Below, one piece after another: positions 48,201 through 55,667 of a DNA stretch of 64,000 bases (positions are counted from its first letter, which is position 1; each line of letters opens with the position of its first letter). This stretch comes from Sphingomonas sp. HF-S4 (GTDB lineage Bacteria; Pseudomonadota; Alphaproteobacteria; Sphingomonadales; Sphingomonadaceae). The stretch spans positions 992,001 through 1,056,000 of the forward strand of contig NZ_JAWJEJ010000001.1 of assembly GCF_032911445.1 (NCBI RefSeq), given 5' to 3'. The translations under genes were made by a program, and so were the position numbers. Under the pieces are notes generated by a model, which saw only the letters and a list, made by a program, of their open reading frames with translations, searched no databases and was not told the DNA's origin.

Positions 48201-50760
48201 TCAGCGCGACGGCGGAGCTGGTGGCGATCGTGTTGAGCGAACCGATCGTGAGGGTGCCCGCTTCGATCGTCGTCGTGCCGGTATAGGTGTTGTTTCCCGC
48301 GATCGTGATCGAATCGCTGCCGCGCTTCGTCAGGTCGCCGGTGCCGCTGATCGTGAGATTGAACGCGCCATTGCCGCTGTTGTCGAACACCAGCGTGCCG
48401 TTGTTGGTGATCGCGCCGGCAGATACGCTGGAGGCACGGGTGACCAGCGTCGCGCCGGCTTCGATCGTCGTACCGTTGGTCCAACTGCCCGTGCCGGTGA
48501 GCGCGATCGTGCCGAGACCGCCGATCACCAGCGACTGGCCCGGGCCGGTCTGCTGGGTGATGTTGCCGGTCAGGGTCGCGATGATCCCGGCATCGGCCTC
48601 CAGCCGCGTCGGATCGTTGAGCGGGTCGGTGGAAGCAAGGACGATCGCATTCGAATAGGTGCCGGTCGCGCCATACTGGATGGTCGGGTCGAGCGTGGTG
48701 ATCGTGCCGGTGCCGAAGCCGCCGGCGCTCGTCGCGCGGATGATCGCGCCATTGACGACGATTGCCCCGGTGAGTCCGGAGCCGTTGAAGACCAGCGTCC
48801 CGCTCGGCGTGCCGTTGCCGGCAGTGATGGTCATCCCCGGGCTCGCGGACGCGCCGTTCAGCGTCCAGGTGCCGGTGCCGGTCTTCTTGAGGATCTCGAA
48901 GGCCGAGGTGGTTGCCAGGTTGAGCGTGCCCGTGGTCGTGCCGCCGAGTGCCAGCGTGTCGGATCCGTTGCCGCCGCCCAGCGTCCCGAAGGTTGCTCCG
49001 GTCATGATATTGAGGGTGTCGTTGCCGTTGCCCAGGCTGATCGAGCCGGTCGTGGTCGAGCCGGAATTGAGCGTAACCGTGTCATCGAAGGAGGACAGCG
49101 ACATCGCACCCGAGCCGCCCGAGATCGTGCCGCTGTTGACGACGGTGGTCGCAGCGCCGGCCGAAGTGATGCCGTAGGATACGCCGATCATCGTGCCGGT
49201 GTTGGTGACGCTGCCCCCGCCGTTCAGCGTCGCGCCGATCGAGCCGTTTACGGTTCCCGAATTGGTCAGGGTCGCGCTGCCGGAAGGCACGTAGATCGCG
49301 AAGCTGGTCGCGTTGATCGTGCCCGAATTGTTCAGCGTCGATCCCGAGGCGTCGGTGCGGATGCCGATGTTCGCGGTGATCGCGCCCCGATTGTCGAGCG
49401 TCGTCGCCGCACCGGTGCTGCGCAGGCCGGTGCTGTTGCTGCCGCTCGCATTGATCGTCCCATAGTTGGTCGCGGTGCCACTTGCGCTGAGCATGATGGC
49501 CGCGGCGTTCCCCGCAGAGATCGTGCCGCGATTCTCGACCGTGCCGGGCAGGCCGGCGACGTTGATGCCAGCGCCGCCGCTGGTGATGCTGGCGCCGACA
49601 TGGTTGGTCAGGCTGCCGCCGGCGAGGAAGTTGACGGCAGTGGAGGTGCCTTGGATCAGGCCCGAATTCTCGATCGTGGACGCCACGGTGCTGGTGATGC
49701 CCACGCCGCCAAGGATCGTGCCGCTGTTATAGGTAGTTCCCGCGCTGCTCCGCGCGATACCGTTCGTCCCGCCCTGGATAGTGGCGCCGGCGCCGACATG
49801 GATGTCGGTCCCGGTGGAACTGCCGGTGTCGATGCCCGCCGAAATCGCGGTGATGTCGGCATTGGCGCGGATGACGTTGCCGGCGAGACCGGCCTGGTTC
49901 TCGAGATAGATGCCCTTGTAGACGGCGCTGATCGCGGCATTGGACGTGATCTCGACGCGCGCGTTGGCACTCTGGCCATAGCCGCCGAGGCCGATGCTGG
50001 TGGCATTCGAGTTCCCGTTGCCGGTGATGGTGCTGCCCGAGACGATCGTCACCAGGCCCTCGGAATAGGCGGCGATGCCGGCTTCCGCCGCGATGATGCC
50101 GCCGCCGGTCATCACGTTCGCACCGGTATAGCCATAGGCGTAGACGCCGGTACCCGCCGTCGCGGTGATGTTCGCCGTGCCCAGGTTGAGGGTCGAACCC
50201 AGATTGTTGGCACGGTTGTACACACCATATTGTCCAGTCACCGTAATACCCAGCGGTCCGCCGGTGTTGACCACGCTCACCGCGTCGAGCGCGCGCAGAT
50301 GCAGGCCGTCGGTGCCGGAGAAGCTCTGCGACCCGCCGTTCATCGTCACGCTGATGTCGGAGTTCAGGCTCTGCGCCCGGAAGGCCGTTCCGCCCGGCCG
50401 GGTCGTCGAGAAGCTGTTGGATCCGTTCAGGACGATTGCCTGAGGTGAGGGGGAGGCGCTGACCAGACCAAGGGCGTTCGCTGCCTGACCCGCCGTGGGT
50501 CCCGCACCCGTGGTGTTCGCGATCGTGACGCCGGTGAAGGTGATCGGGGCCGCCACGGTCTGCAGGTAGATGCCGCCGCCCGCAGGCGTGTTGTTCTCGA
50601 CCGACTCGGTACCGGCGCCGGTGATCGCGCCTCCATCCCGCGGGGCCGCGATCTGCATCTGGGCATGGGCCGGCATCGCAGCGGCAGCGGCGACCAGGGC
50701 AGTGGAGCCAAGCAGGACGTTGCGGGCACGGCGCGCGGTGCGCGGGGGCAGGGCGGTCAT
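39244..50760 (-). CDS. Giant autotransporter with beta-strand repeats
   Basis: A protein of about 3838 residues, exported by a signal peptide (ARNVLLGSTALVAAAAAMPAHA) and secreted by type V a. The passenger is a long beta-helix: an N-terminal stretch rich in N/T/S/G repeats, then dozens of autotransporter-associated repeats of the form TGTLTLSGANTYSG, including a regular 92-residue array. The last ~270 residues form the autotransporter beta-barrel (LAVWGRVIGAWRDVDGS, ending LGWRF). Likely an adhesin or biofilm protein. The ATG at 50760 has GAGG at good spacing; another ATG at 50766 is two codons earlier but too near the ribosome site. Long open frames on the other strand are by-products of its composition. 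Confidence 0.92.
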   Translation of the reverse strand: MTALPPRTARRARNVLLGSTALVAAAAAMPAHAQMQIAAPRDGGAITGAGTESVENNTPAGGGIYLQTVAAPITFTGVTIANTTGAGPTAGQAANALGLVSASPSPQAIVLNGSNSFSTTRPGGTAFRAQSLNSDISVTMNGGSQSFSGTDGLHLRALDAVSVVNTGGPLGITVTGQYGVYNRANNLGSTLNLGTANITATAGTGVYAYGYTGANVMTGGGIIAAEAGIAAYSEGLVTIVSGSTITGNGNSNATSIGLGGYGQSANARVEITSNAAISAVYKGIYLENQAGLAGNVIRANADITAISAGIDTGSSTGTDIHVGAGATIQGGTNGIARSSAGTTYNSGTILGGVGITSTVASTIENSGLIQGTSTAVNFLAGGSLTNHVGASITSGGAGINVAGLPGTVENRGTISAGNAAAIMLSASGTATNYGTINASGSNSTGLRSTGAATTLDNRGAITANIGIRTDASGSTLNNSGTINATSFAIYVPSGSATLTNSGTVNGSIGATLNGGGSVTNTGTMIGVSYGITSAGAATTVVNSGTISGGSGAMSLSSFDDTVTLNSGSTTTGSISLGNGNDTLNIMTGATFGTLGGGNGSDTLALGGTTTGTLNLATTSAFEILKKTGTGTWTLNGASASPGMTITAGNGTPSGTLVFNGSGLTGAIVVNGAIIRATSAGGFGTGTITTLDPTIQYGATGTYSNAIVLASTDPLNDPTRLEADAGIIATLTGNITQQTGPGQSLVIGGLGTIALTGTGSWTNGTTIEAGATLVTRASSVSAGAITNNGTLVFDNSGNGAFNLTISGTGDLTKRGSDSITIAGNNTYTGTTTIEAGTLTIGSLNTIATSSAVALTGNTAVLNLGSNVGGAAINNLSGVTGSSVMLAGASYTLANGTNTVFAGTISSASPFDAARRITKTGTGTLTLSGDTSGLQVGVAINQGAIVLTDTATLSHAAIVSVASSASFDISGITGATSSVRDLIGNGTILLGDKTLVVIAGGTASSPLPSVFSGTMTGTGGFQLAGGSLTLAATMGYSGATRIDTGATLTLANGASLLNSDLAIAGTLAVSGTGSALHSISGTGAVTLGGNTLQIADGGTFGGVMSNGALRLTGGELVLTGDNLLTAVTLDGGDLTIGNGDPTPATTGTWNIVLTNGTLTANRGVDGSTLNLSGLSGAGNFVQAGLGTTRMEEATYTGTTTVEAGTLQLDGSNALADFGRMIVNAGGTLRLNTSGISEVIGSIEGDGTIDLDTHELLLTRGGDFSGTITDAAQAGAPGTLIIGSDASLLFTGTATYGGDTVVFGDLAIGDGGTHGTVAGRIQLVSGTLTTNRSDALTINGLAGIGDFTQAGAGVTSLTGAHGYSGSVTIADGTLALLDGNALASSRSVALTTIGATLDATGATGGAIIGKLSGVAGSVVRYGDAGMEVRLQTPGNSIFAGGFDDASSAPIAPTMQLTGFSTGTLTLTGQSNMRAVGVEGTTLALSGTGSLGTGTGVKIGNGGRLDLSGLADPNYSIGDLTGNGGTILLGGTTLEITDGTSGSFAGNVQGSGGMHLSGGAITLSGLNELTGDTVIDSGTSLTLAGGGSLSSSKVVVDGTLAVANAATVSELAGGGTVMLTSGTLYINGNGGESGFTGIVAELDGANPRDLVINSGHQTVSQDWTYTGRTVLAGNAAMTIGDGSTNGSLASAILMSGGTLTADRSDTMTIHGLFGSGTLLQAGSGETILGSSSQVGPTFQGDAIVANGTLTLTNPDRLLFTSIALTGANAVLNTGNDLQLVMTDRLSGVAGSTINIAGNGLMVTNTVATTFDGVLNSVPNADLFYVNGLSKSGTGALTLTGRSTLSDLVLQQGVVALTGTAALGDSARVRMDGGTFDLSGLTTGALAIGALKDGNSDSLVNLGGTMLTINGNDGEFYGIIQGSGGLVVTNWQRLEGVNTYSGDTVIDAGATLTLGGMGSIAHSAVVANGVFDLRDVYDGDNDIVPDVTIANLSGAGTVLLSDSTLILGGNDLAGTFSGTFSGGAGLVQKDGTGTWTLSGANTLTVLTVNQGTVALAGNGSLGDDAVIDLSSSLDISGITAAETRIADLRGQGAVDLGAKTLVLTNGAQGYDGVMTGTGGVRIAGGFGTFSQTQLYTGTTTVDAGSRLYLVGIDGGLSGAAQVDGTLDLSLHAGAPVIGGLSGTGTVLLRPDRDLTLNGGGSFSGSIHGGAGMVFAAGTSTLRGANDYAGTTTIDAAATLVLAGTGTVGTGAVIANGELDLSGAAAGVRIANLSGTGTVALGTNTLTLGWNDQDSLFGGVASGTGGIIKIGTGTLTLSGTNSYSGLTQVAEGTLRLGAAGVLADDSTLEVLNGATLDMNGFDETVAAFTIQGNLTGAGTLTAARYNFLGGTIDHDLGGGAIYQSSGTTLLNGQSAGSAVHVDGGTLVLGADDRLADTATVTVLAGATLDLQGYDDTVGSLAVAGTLNGTGTLTASTYTLDGALVRGNLGTGTLTQRSGISELDGAAAAGTVNVIGGTLQLGASDRLADTAAVGVAAGTTLDLRGFDDTVGTLALAGALSGTGTLTAATYTLDSATVDANLGTGTLTQRSGTSRLNGTAAAGMVNLTGGTLRLGAADRLADAAAATVASGTVLDLQGFDETVGSLVLAGALSGTGTLTAATYTLDNAAVNANLGSGTLDQRLGISLLNGAAAAGTVNLTGGTLRLGAADRLADAAAVSVAAHATLDLQGYGDRVESLALAGTLAGTGTLGANTYRLDGAAVNANLGTGTLTQHSGISTLNGTAAAAAVNLDAGTLRLGGANRLADAAAVRVANGTTLDLQGFSDTIGTLALAGTLAGTGTLTAARYTLNGATVEANLGTGTLTQNSGTSVLRGSFAGSAAQIDGGTLAFERATAATYAGTVSGTGTLAQTGSGTLTFSGNSAGFAGTTDVSAGGLTVTGQLGGSVTVSAGTLAGAGSIGGTVSIADGAHLAGAYGSTLSMGALELSSGSILDVSLSQASDAALFDVNGNLTLDGTLNVTALAGFGSGIYRLFSYGGTLADNGLALGTVNGAASDGLTVQTGSAGQVNLVSSAGVALAFWDGGAAANPFNGRVEGGAGTWSAAAPNWTDANGAINGAMQPVPSFAIFQGTGGAVTIDNGAGQVSASAMQFAANGYTLSGGPLALSGSQAIVRVGDGTAAGAGLTATIASALTGSAALVKTDLGTLVLTGANNYTGGTIVQAGTLIGNATSIQGSIQNAGTVVFDQASNASFGGTISGVGSNVKSGTGALTLTGASSGNWQVTAGSLVSTSALFTGNADLGAGTRLVFEQTANGSYAGTLTGTGSVLFRGGGTVLLTGNSSGFAGTTSVGAGSMFSVNGTLGGTIDVAAGGRLQGSGTAGSANVAGTIAPGNSIGTLSFTGNLAFTSGGIFEVEANAAGQSDKIVVNGTASIASGTTVSVLAANGNYAANTSYTILTAAGGLSGTFTNVTSNLAFLTPTLAYGANAVTLNLKRNTVDFITVAQTGNQSAVAPAVQALGESNDVYEAVAGLTAPEARAAFDQLAGSDHASMRASLVEDSRFLRDAMLSRGEMAGTEGLAVWGRVIGAWRDVDGSAEAQGYTRSTQGFTTGFDGSFDGHWRMGVALSYGTSEFRTGNATHKAESYQAGTSLLGSYGPVSIQLGTAYGWNAVTSQRHVAFGNVTQLLGDEYDARTLQTFGQLAVKGTIGGVDLQPFVGLAHVALFDAGVNEHGGSAALHGGGADGFNATYGSLGLKGRIGWDLGGTRLSIDGSAAARRVFGDRVPTIDLAFAGGKAFRASGIPLDRTSAAVDLGLELDLGEHIRLGVSYTGAHADRSADHGARAQLGWRF
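42170..43800 (-). repeat. Tandem 276-bp (92-residue) repeats inside the autotransporter
   Basis: About six units with a period of 276 bases encode the pattern GTLRLGAADRLADAA, LDLQGFDDTVGSLALAGTL, SGTGTLTAATYTLD, NANLGTGTLTQRSG. The bases for the LADAA motif recur near 42365, 42640, 42918, 43192, 43470 and 43743. Inner units are more alike than the outer ones, which are degenerate. Recombination between units could change passenger length. Confidence 0.85.
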
Positions 50761-51061
50761 CTTCATTTCCTCGGCTCGGCGCGTACGCGCGCAGGTACGA
50801 TGCCGGACGCGCGGGACGGCCCGACACGCGGCAGAATGGATTTTTACTGGGGTGTTCGCCGGCTGGCCGCCGACGATGTCAGACGGACACGAATGTCTTT
50901 CGCATTGGAGCCCCCCATTGCGCTGATATGCGGGGCCGTTCTTAGGGTGGGCACCAAAAGGGCTCAACGGAACAAACTGGTACTATTTCGCTATCGCCGA
51001 AGAATTTTTGCCATACACACAGGCGCGCTCTTTCCTGCGATGACGGACACCCTCAAAACCC
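50761..51061. other. Divergent intergenic region between autotransporter and regulator
   Basis: About 300 bases separate the two divergent starts. The half near 50940-51030 is more AT-rich than its surroundings and should hold both promoters. I see no clear consensus promoter, operator palindrome or RNA gene. Confidence 0.4.
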
Positions 51062-51931
51062 ATGCCCTCGGAACACCCGCCGCTGCCGCCCTATGCCACT
51101 GCCGAAACGCTGAAGCGGCACCCCCGGTTCGAAGCTGCAGTGTCCAACCTGATCGATGGTCTCGCGACGCTGTACGGCGAGGACCGGTGGCGCATCCGCG
51201 AGCTTTCCGAGTATAAGCGTGCGGTGACCTTCATGCTCGCGATCTGCATCGCGGCGGGGGAGCGGGAGGCGGAGCCCGAGACGTGGCTGACGGTCGCCAG
51301 ACTGGTTCAGCTGGCGGAGATCATGGCGATCGGCCCGGCCCGTCGTGTGCGCCGCTATGTCGAGGAAATGCGCGCGGACGGGTATCTGATCGAGACGCCG
51401 ATGGCCGAGGATCGCCGCCGCCACCGCTTGCGCCCCAGCGAGGCGATGCTGGCGATCGACCGCGAATGGGTGGCGGTGTTCCACGCGCCGCTTGCGCTGA
51501 TGATGCCCGACGAACCGCGCTATCAGGCGGCGGTCGCGCAGGATCCGGACTTCCACCAATATTACCGGGCGCGATCGCTGATGACGCTCGCCCTTGCGCG
51601 CGAGACCATGGTGGAGCATCCGCCGGTCGATTCCTTCCTCCACCAGGCAGGCGGCGCCCGCATCCTTGCGACACTGCTGCAGTCGGCACGCGATCAGTTC
51701 GGGGGCTGGACCGAGCCGGGCTTCTACTCGCTCGCGGCCGAGCGCAGCGCCACCACCCGGGTCCACGTGCGCAGCATGCTGCGCAACGCCGCTGCGGCGG
51801 GCTATGTGGAGATCGCCGAAAGCCGCGGCGCGCGCGTCCGCGCGACTGCGCTGCTGATCGACGATTTCAGCAATTGGTCGGCGGATTCGCTCGCCACCAC
51901 CGACCTCGTCTCGCTGCTCGGCACATTCTGA
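51062..51931 (+). CDS. Probable winged-helix transcriptional regulator
   Basis: A 289-residue soluble protein that I do not recognise with certainty. Two segments have the feel of MarR-like winged helices: VARLVQLAEIMAIGPARRVRRYVEEMRADGYLIE (about residues 80-115, followed by an Arg/Asp-rich wing EDRRRHRLRP) and a second near 225-265 (SATTRVHVRSMLRNAAAAGYVE, then ESRGARVRAT). No membrane segment or signal peptide is present. The ATG at 51062 has a weak ribosome site. It is divergent from the autotransporter, so it may regulate it; that is inference. Confidence 0.6.
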   Translation: MPSEHPPLPPYATAETLKRHPRFEAAVSNLIDGLATLYGEDRWRIRELSEYKRAVTFMLAICIAAGEREAEPETWLTVARLVQLAEIMAIGPARRVRRYVEEMRADGYLIETPMAEDRRRHRLRPSEAMLAIDREWVAVFHAPLALMMPDEPRYQAAVAQDPDFHQYYRARSLMTLALARETMVEHPPVDSFLHQAGGARILATLLQSARDQFGGWTEPGFYSLAAERSATTRVHVRSMLRNAAAAGYVEIAESRGARVRATALLIDDFSNWSADSLATTDLVSLLGTF

Positions 51932-51970
51932 CCGGAATGGCGAACATTGGGTGGAGAACTGAGCGGCGCC

Positions 51971-52882
51971 TTACTCAGCGCCTGCCACCACATGCGCCTT
52001 CAGTCCTTCAATCAAGGCATCGAACACGATCCTCATCCGATGGGTCGATCTGAGGTCTTCGTGCATGACGATCCAAACAGGCAAGTGCGCGATGAACGTG
52101 TCGCGCAGTACCGGTCGGAGCGCCGGATCACGCCTCGCGATGGGATCTTGCACAACCCCGATGCCGAAACCTGCGCGCACTGCCGCAATTTGGGCGAGTT
52201 GATTGTCCGTGCGAAGGCTAAAGCTCGGTAGGTCGGGCCAAACGGCGTTGATCGCCCGCAGGGATGCCGTATCTCGGTCGAATCCGATCAGGGCGTGGTT
52301 GGCAAGATCAGCCGCGCCTGCGATCGGCGCAGATCGCGCGAGATAATCGAGGTGCGCGTAGAAACCGAGGCGAATATGCCCGATCGATTTGGCAAGCAGC
52401 GCCTGTTGTTTCGGTTGCGTCATGCGGATCGCGAGATCGGCATCGCGCCGCAACAGGTCTGAAGAGCGGTTGGTAAGAAGCAACTCCACGGTCAGGTCGG
52501 GATAGGCCGCGTTCAGCGTGGCAAGGATAGCGGGCAATACCTCCGCCCCGATCACCTCGCTCGCACTGATGCGTACGACTCCCGCGGCCGCGTCCGTCGG
52601 GGCGGATGCGGCGCGAACCAACGCCGCAGCACTGGCGGCCATCGCCTTTGCATGCGGTGCGAGCGCCCGCGCCACATCGGTCGGCCGAAGCCCTCGCGCG
52701 GACCGGGTGAACAGCGCACCGGCGCTCAGCGCCGCTTCAAGCTCGGCAATGTGCCGACCGGCTGTCGGCTGGGTAAGGCCAAGCGCCCGTGCTGCCGCTG
52801 AAAGGCTGCCCTCGCGCATCACCGCGTCGAAGGTTCGCCAGAGCTCCCATCCGGGACTATTCTTGTCCATGCATTCGTGCAT
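51971..52882 (-). CDS. LysR-family transcriptional regulator
   Basis: A 303-residue LysR regulator. The N-terminal winged helix lies at about residues 10-70 (FDAVMREGSLSAAARALGLTQPTAGRHIAELE), and a two-lobed effector domain follows from about 90. The start is either the ATG at 52882 or that at 52870; the palindromic TGCATTCGTGCA lies across both. It is divergent from an SDR/epimerase gene 77 bases away, the usual layout when a LysR protein controls its neighbour. Confidence 0.92.
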   Translation of the reverse strand: MHECMDKNSPGWELWRTFDAVMREGSLSAAARALGLTQPTAGRHIAELEAALSAGALFTRSARGLRPTDVARALAPHAKAMAASAAALVRAASAPTDAAAGVVRISASEVIGAEVLPAILATLNAAYPDLTVELLLTNRSSDLLRRDADLAIRMTQPKQQALLAKSIGHIRLGFYAHLDYLARSAPIAGAADLANHALIGFDRDTASLRAINAVWPDLPSFSLRTDNQLAQIAAVRAGFGIGVVQDPIARRDPALRPVLRDTFIAHLPVWIVMHEDLRSTHRMRIVFDALIEGLKAHVVAGAE

Positions 52883-52959
52883 AGCAGTCCTGCAGCTTTC
52901 AGCAATTTTCGATTAGCTTCGCTCGGCTCATTTTCTGCCCACCGGCAAGGAGATGAGAA

Positions 52960-53919
52960 ATGACGGACGTTGCGAACGAGGCTCTGGTGATCGGCGCGAC
53001 CGGCGGTATCGGCGGTGAGGTCGCGCGCGTTCTGCTGGATCGCGGGTGGAAAGTGCGGGCGCTTCATCGGGAGCCATCCGGTGCTCGGTCCAGCAACCCA
53101 GGCCTGCACTGGATTCAGGGAGACGCGATGGACACCGCCTCGGTGGCGCGGGCGGCCGAAGGCGCGTCAGTCATCGTCCACGCCGTTAACCCGCCTGGCT
53201 ACCGCAACTGGGCAGGGCTGGTGCTGCCGATGCTGGACAGTAGCATCGCCGCCGCAGCTACACACGGCGCTCGCATGCTGTTGCCGGGCACGGTCTACAA
53301 TTATGGCCCGGATGCAGGCGACGCGGTGGATGAGCAGGCGCCGCAAAATCCGCTCACGCGAAAGGGGCAGATCAGGGCCGAGATGGAGCGCCGTTTGCAA
53401 AGAGCGGCGCAGCGAGGGGCGAAAGCGCTCGTGGTGCGCGCCGGCGACTTCTATGGCCCCCGCAGCGGCAATAGCTGGCTGGCGCAGGGGATGGTGCCGA
53501 CACCTGGTCCCCTCAAGCGAGTTTTAAACCCTGCCCGCTCCGGCGTCGGCCACGCTTGGGCGTATCTGCCCGATCTCGCCGAGACGATGGTGCGCCTGCT
53601 CGAGAGGCACGATGCGCTGGCTGCCTTCGACACCTTCCACTTCGGCGGGACGTGGGTGGACGACAACCGGGCCTTTGCGGAGGCGGTTCGCCTAGCAGCG
53701 GGGCGACCCAAGGCGCCCATTCACGCGTTCCCATGGGCAATCGTTCACGCCGTGGCGCCATTCAACGAGACTGCGCGTGAGATGCGTGAGATGATCTATC
53801 TCTGGCGCCGGCCGCTGCGGTTGATGGATGGCAAACTGCGCGGGTTTCTCGGGGAGGTGCCGGCCACCCCACTCGAAGAGGCACTGCGTACGACGCTCCG
53901 CGGACTCGGGCGCTCGTGA
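52960..53919 (+). CDS. NAD-dependent epimerase/dehydratase (atypical SDR) family protein
   Basis: A 319-residue Rossmann-fold oxidoreductase-like protein. The dinucleotide site VIGATGGIGGEVARVL lies at residues 10-25, an Arg pair near 37 suggests NADP preference, and the middle shows TVYNYGP with the active-site Tyr. The usual YxxxK is altered: the region after it reads NPLTRKGQIRAEME. A good ribosome site (AAGGAG) precedes the ATG at 52960. It is probably controlled by the divergent LysR regulator. Substrate unknown. Confidence 0.85.
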   Translation: MTDVANEALVIGATGGIGGEVARVLLDRGWKVRALHREPSGARSSNPGLHWIQGDAMDTASVARAAEGASVIVHAVNPPGYRNWAGLVLPMLDSSIAAAATHGARMLLPGTVYNYGPDAGDAVDEQAPQNPLTRKGQIRAEMERRLQRAAQRGAKALVVRAGDFYGPRSGNSWLAQGMVPTPGPLKRVLNPARSGVGHAWAYLPDLAETMVRLLERHDALAAFDTFHFGGTWVDDNRAFAEAVRLAAGRPKAPIHAFPWAIVHAVAPFNETAREMREMIYLWRRPLRLMDGKLRGFLGEVPATPLEEALRTTLRGLGRS

Positions 53920-54157
53920 AACCTTGGCAGTGTCCGCTTCGCGCATGAGCGCCCCCGTTACCTGCCAGTCGGCTCACGGCCAAAAGGCGGCCGGTCGTGA
54001 ACGCGCCCAATAGCTGCCATTCGCCAAACCCATCATGCCCCCTTGATGCACCGGCTGCGGGAAAACGTACCTGGCATCCGGCGGAATGCACGCTGCGCCC
54101 TTGCGACAGCGCGGTTTCGCGCTACCAATCTCAAAACGATAATCGAGGGGAACCAAG

Positions 54158-55483
54158 ATGACCGCCAGCTTCGATCGCCGCAGCCTCCTTGCTGGCGGCC
54201 TCGCCGCTTCGGCCACCACGCTGATGCCGCTCGACGAGGCCTTCGCCCAGCGCCGGCGCGTGTCCGCCAACGACAAGGTTCAGGTCGGCCTGATAGGCTG
54301 CAAAGGCATGGGCTGGTCGAACCTCACCGCGATGTTGAAGGGGAGCGATGTCGAGGCGGTCGCCCTGTGCGACGTAGACCTCAACGTCCTGACCGCCCGC
54401 GGCACCGAACTGCAGAAGGCCTCTGGCCGCGCACCGAAGCTGTACGGGGAATACCGCCGTATGCTGGACGACAAGTCGATCGACGCGGTGATCGTCGCCA
54501 CGCCGGATCATTGGCACGCGCTGCAACTCACCGACGCCATGTCGGCGGGCAAGGACGCCTATTGCGAAAAGCCGCTCGGCAACTCGATTGCCGAATGCCG
54601 CGCCATGGTCGCCGCGAAGCAGCGCCACAACCGCGTCGTCCAGGTCGGCCAGTGGCAGCGCAGCAACCAGCATTGGGCAGACGCCATCGCTCATGTCCAT
54701 TCCGGGGGCATCGGCCGGGTACGCAAGGTCAAGGCCTGGGCCTATATCGGGTGGAAGAAGAATCTCCCCCCGCAGCCGGACCAGGCGGTGCCCGCGGGCG
54801 TCAATTACGATCGCTGGCTGGGACCGGCGCCGCAGCGACCGTTCAACCCCAATCGCTTCCACTTCACCTGGCGCTGGTATTGGGATTACGCAGGCGGGCT
54901 GATGACCGACTGGGGGGTGCATCTGATCGACATCGCGCTGCTCGGCATGAAGGCCCAGGTGCCACGCTCGGTCAGTTCGCTGGGCGGCGCCTATGGGTAT
55001 CCCGTCACCGCCATGGAGACCCCCGACACCCAGACCGCGCTCTACGACTTCGGCGACTATGCGGTGGAATGGGAACACGCCATAGGCATCGGTCAAGGCC
55101 CCTATGGCGGCGGTGGGCACGGCGTGGCTTTCGTAGGCGAGACCGGCACGCTGGTGGTGGATCGCGACAAATGGTGGGTCACGCCCGAGACGAGCGATGG
55201 CAAGGCGATGACCGCGCAAATTCCGGCGACGTTGGCCTCCGACAAGGGGCTCGATCGGCACACGGCGGACTTCATCGCATGCGTGAAGGATCGCGCGCGC
55301 ACGCCCGCTTGCCCCATCGAGTCAGCGGCGAACACGGCGATCGTCTGCCAGATGGGCAATATAGCGTGGCGCACTGGCCGCGAGGTCCACTGGGACGCAA
55401 AAGCGGGTAATTTCAAGGACGATACCGAAGCCAACGCCCTGATCACGCCGCGCTACCGCGCACCGTATCGCCTGCCTGCATAA
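54158..55483 (+). CDS. Tat-exported Gfo/Idh/MocA oxidoreductase
   Basis: A 441-residue NAD(P)-dependent oxidoreductase with a twin-arginine signal (DRRSLLAGGLAASA, residues 6-19), so it works in the periplasm with a bound cofactor. The Rossmann site is VGLIGCKGMG near 43-52. VIVATPDHWHAL and YCEKPLG, with the catalytic-region Lys, lie near 110-145. A second catalytic segment, TDWGVHLIDIALLG, follows near 250. Relatives oxidise sugars, including C3 of glycosides, or act on glycosidic bonds. It converges on mannonate dehydratase and is a paralogue of the gene at 61675-62988. Confidence 0.88.
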   Translation: MTASFDRRSLLAGGLAASATTLMPLDEAFAQRRRVSANDKVQVGLIGCKGMGWSNLTAMLKGSDVEAVALCDVDLNVLTARGTELQKASGRAPKLYGEYRRMLDDKSIDAVIVATPDHWHALQLTDAMSAGKDAYCEKPLGNSIAECRAMVAAKQRHNRVVQVGQWQRSNQHWADAIAHVHSGGIGRVRKVKAWAYIGWKKNLPPQPDQAVPAGVNYDRWLGPAPQRPFNPNRFHFTWRWYWDYAGGLMTDWGVHLIDIALLGMKAQVPRSVSSLGGAYGYPVTAMETPDTQTALYDFGDYAVEWEHAIGIGQGPYGGGGHGVAFVGETGTLVVDRDKWWVTPETSDGKAMTAQIPATLASDKGLDRHTADFIACVKDRARTPACPIESAANTAIVCQMGNIAWRTGREVHWDAKAGNFKDDTEANALITPRYRAPYRLPA

Positions 55484-55667
55484 ACGGCGGCCGACGGCTG
55501 CTCGCTGCCGAAAGCCCGCTGGCGCCAGGGTGGCGATCACGGCGCCTGCCGTAGGGATGACAATGCGAATCGTATGGATGGACACGCTGCGCCATCCCTT
55601 CGCGCGCCTCCACGGCGATCCGGCAAGGCGGACATGGATCTATCGGCGACCGGCCGACGCCGGGCGG

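Noticed and set aside
46108..50448. Open frame of 1446 codons on the plus strand
   Set aside because: It lies wholly antisense to the autotransporter, has an Arg/Ala/Gly-rich composition with no domain, and arises from the GC-rich repeats of the real gene. The same holds for 41875-43809 and 44890-45975.
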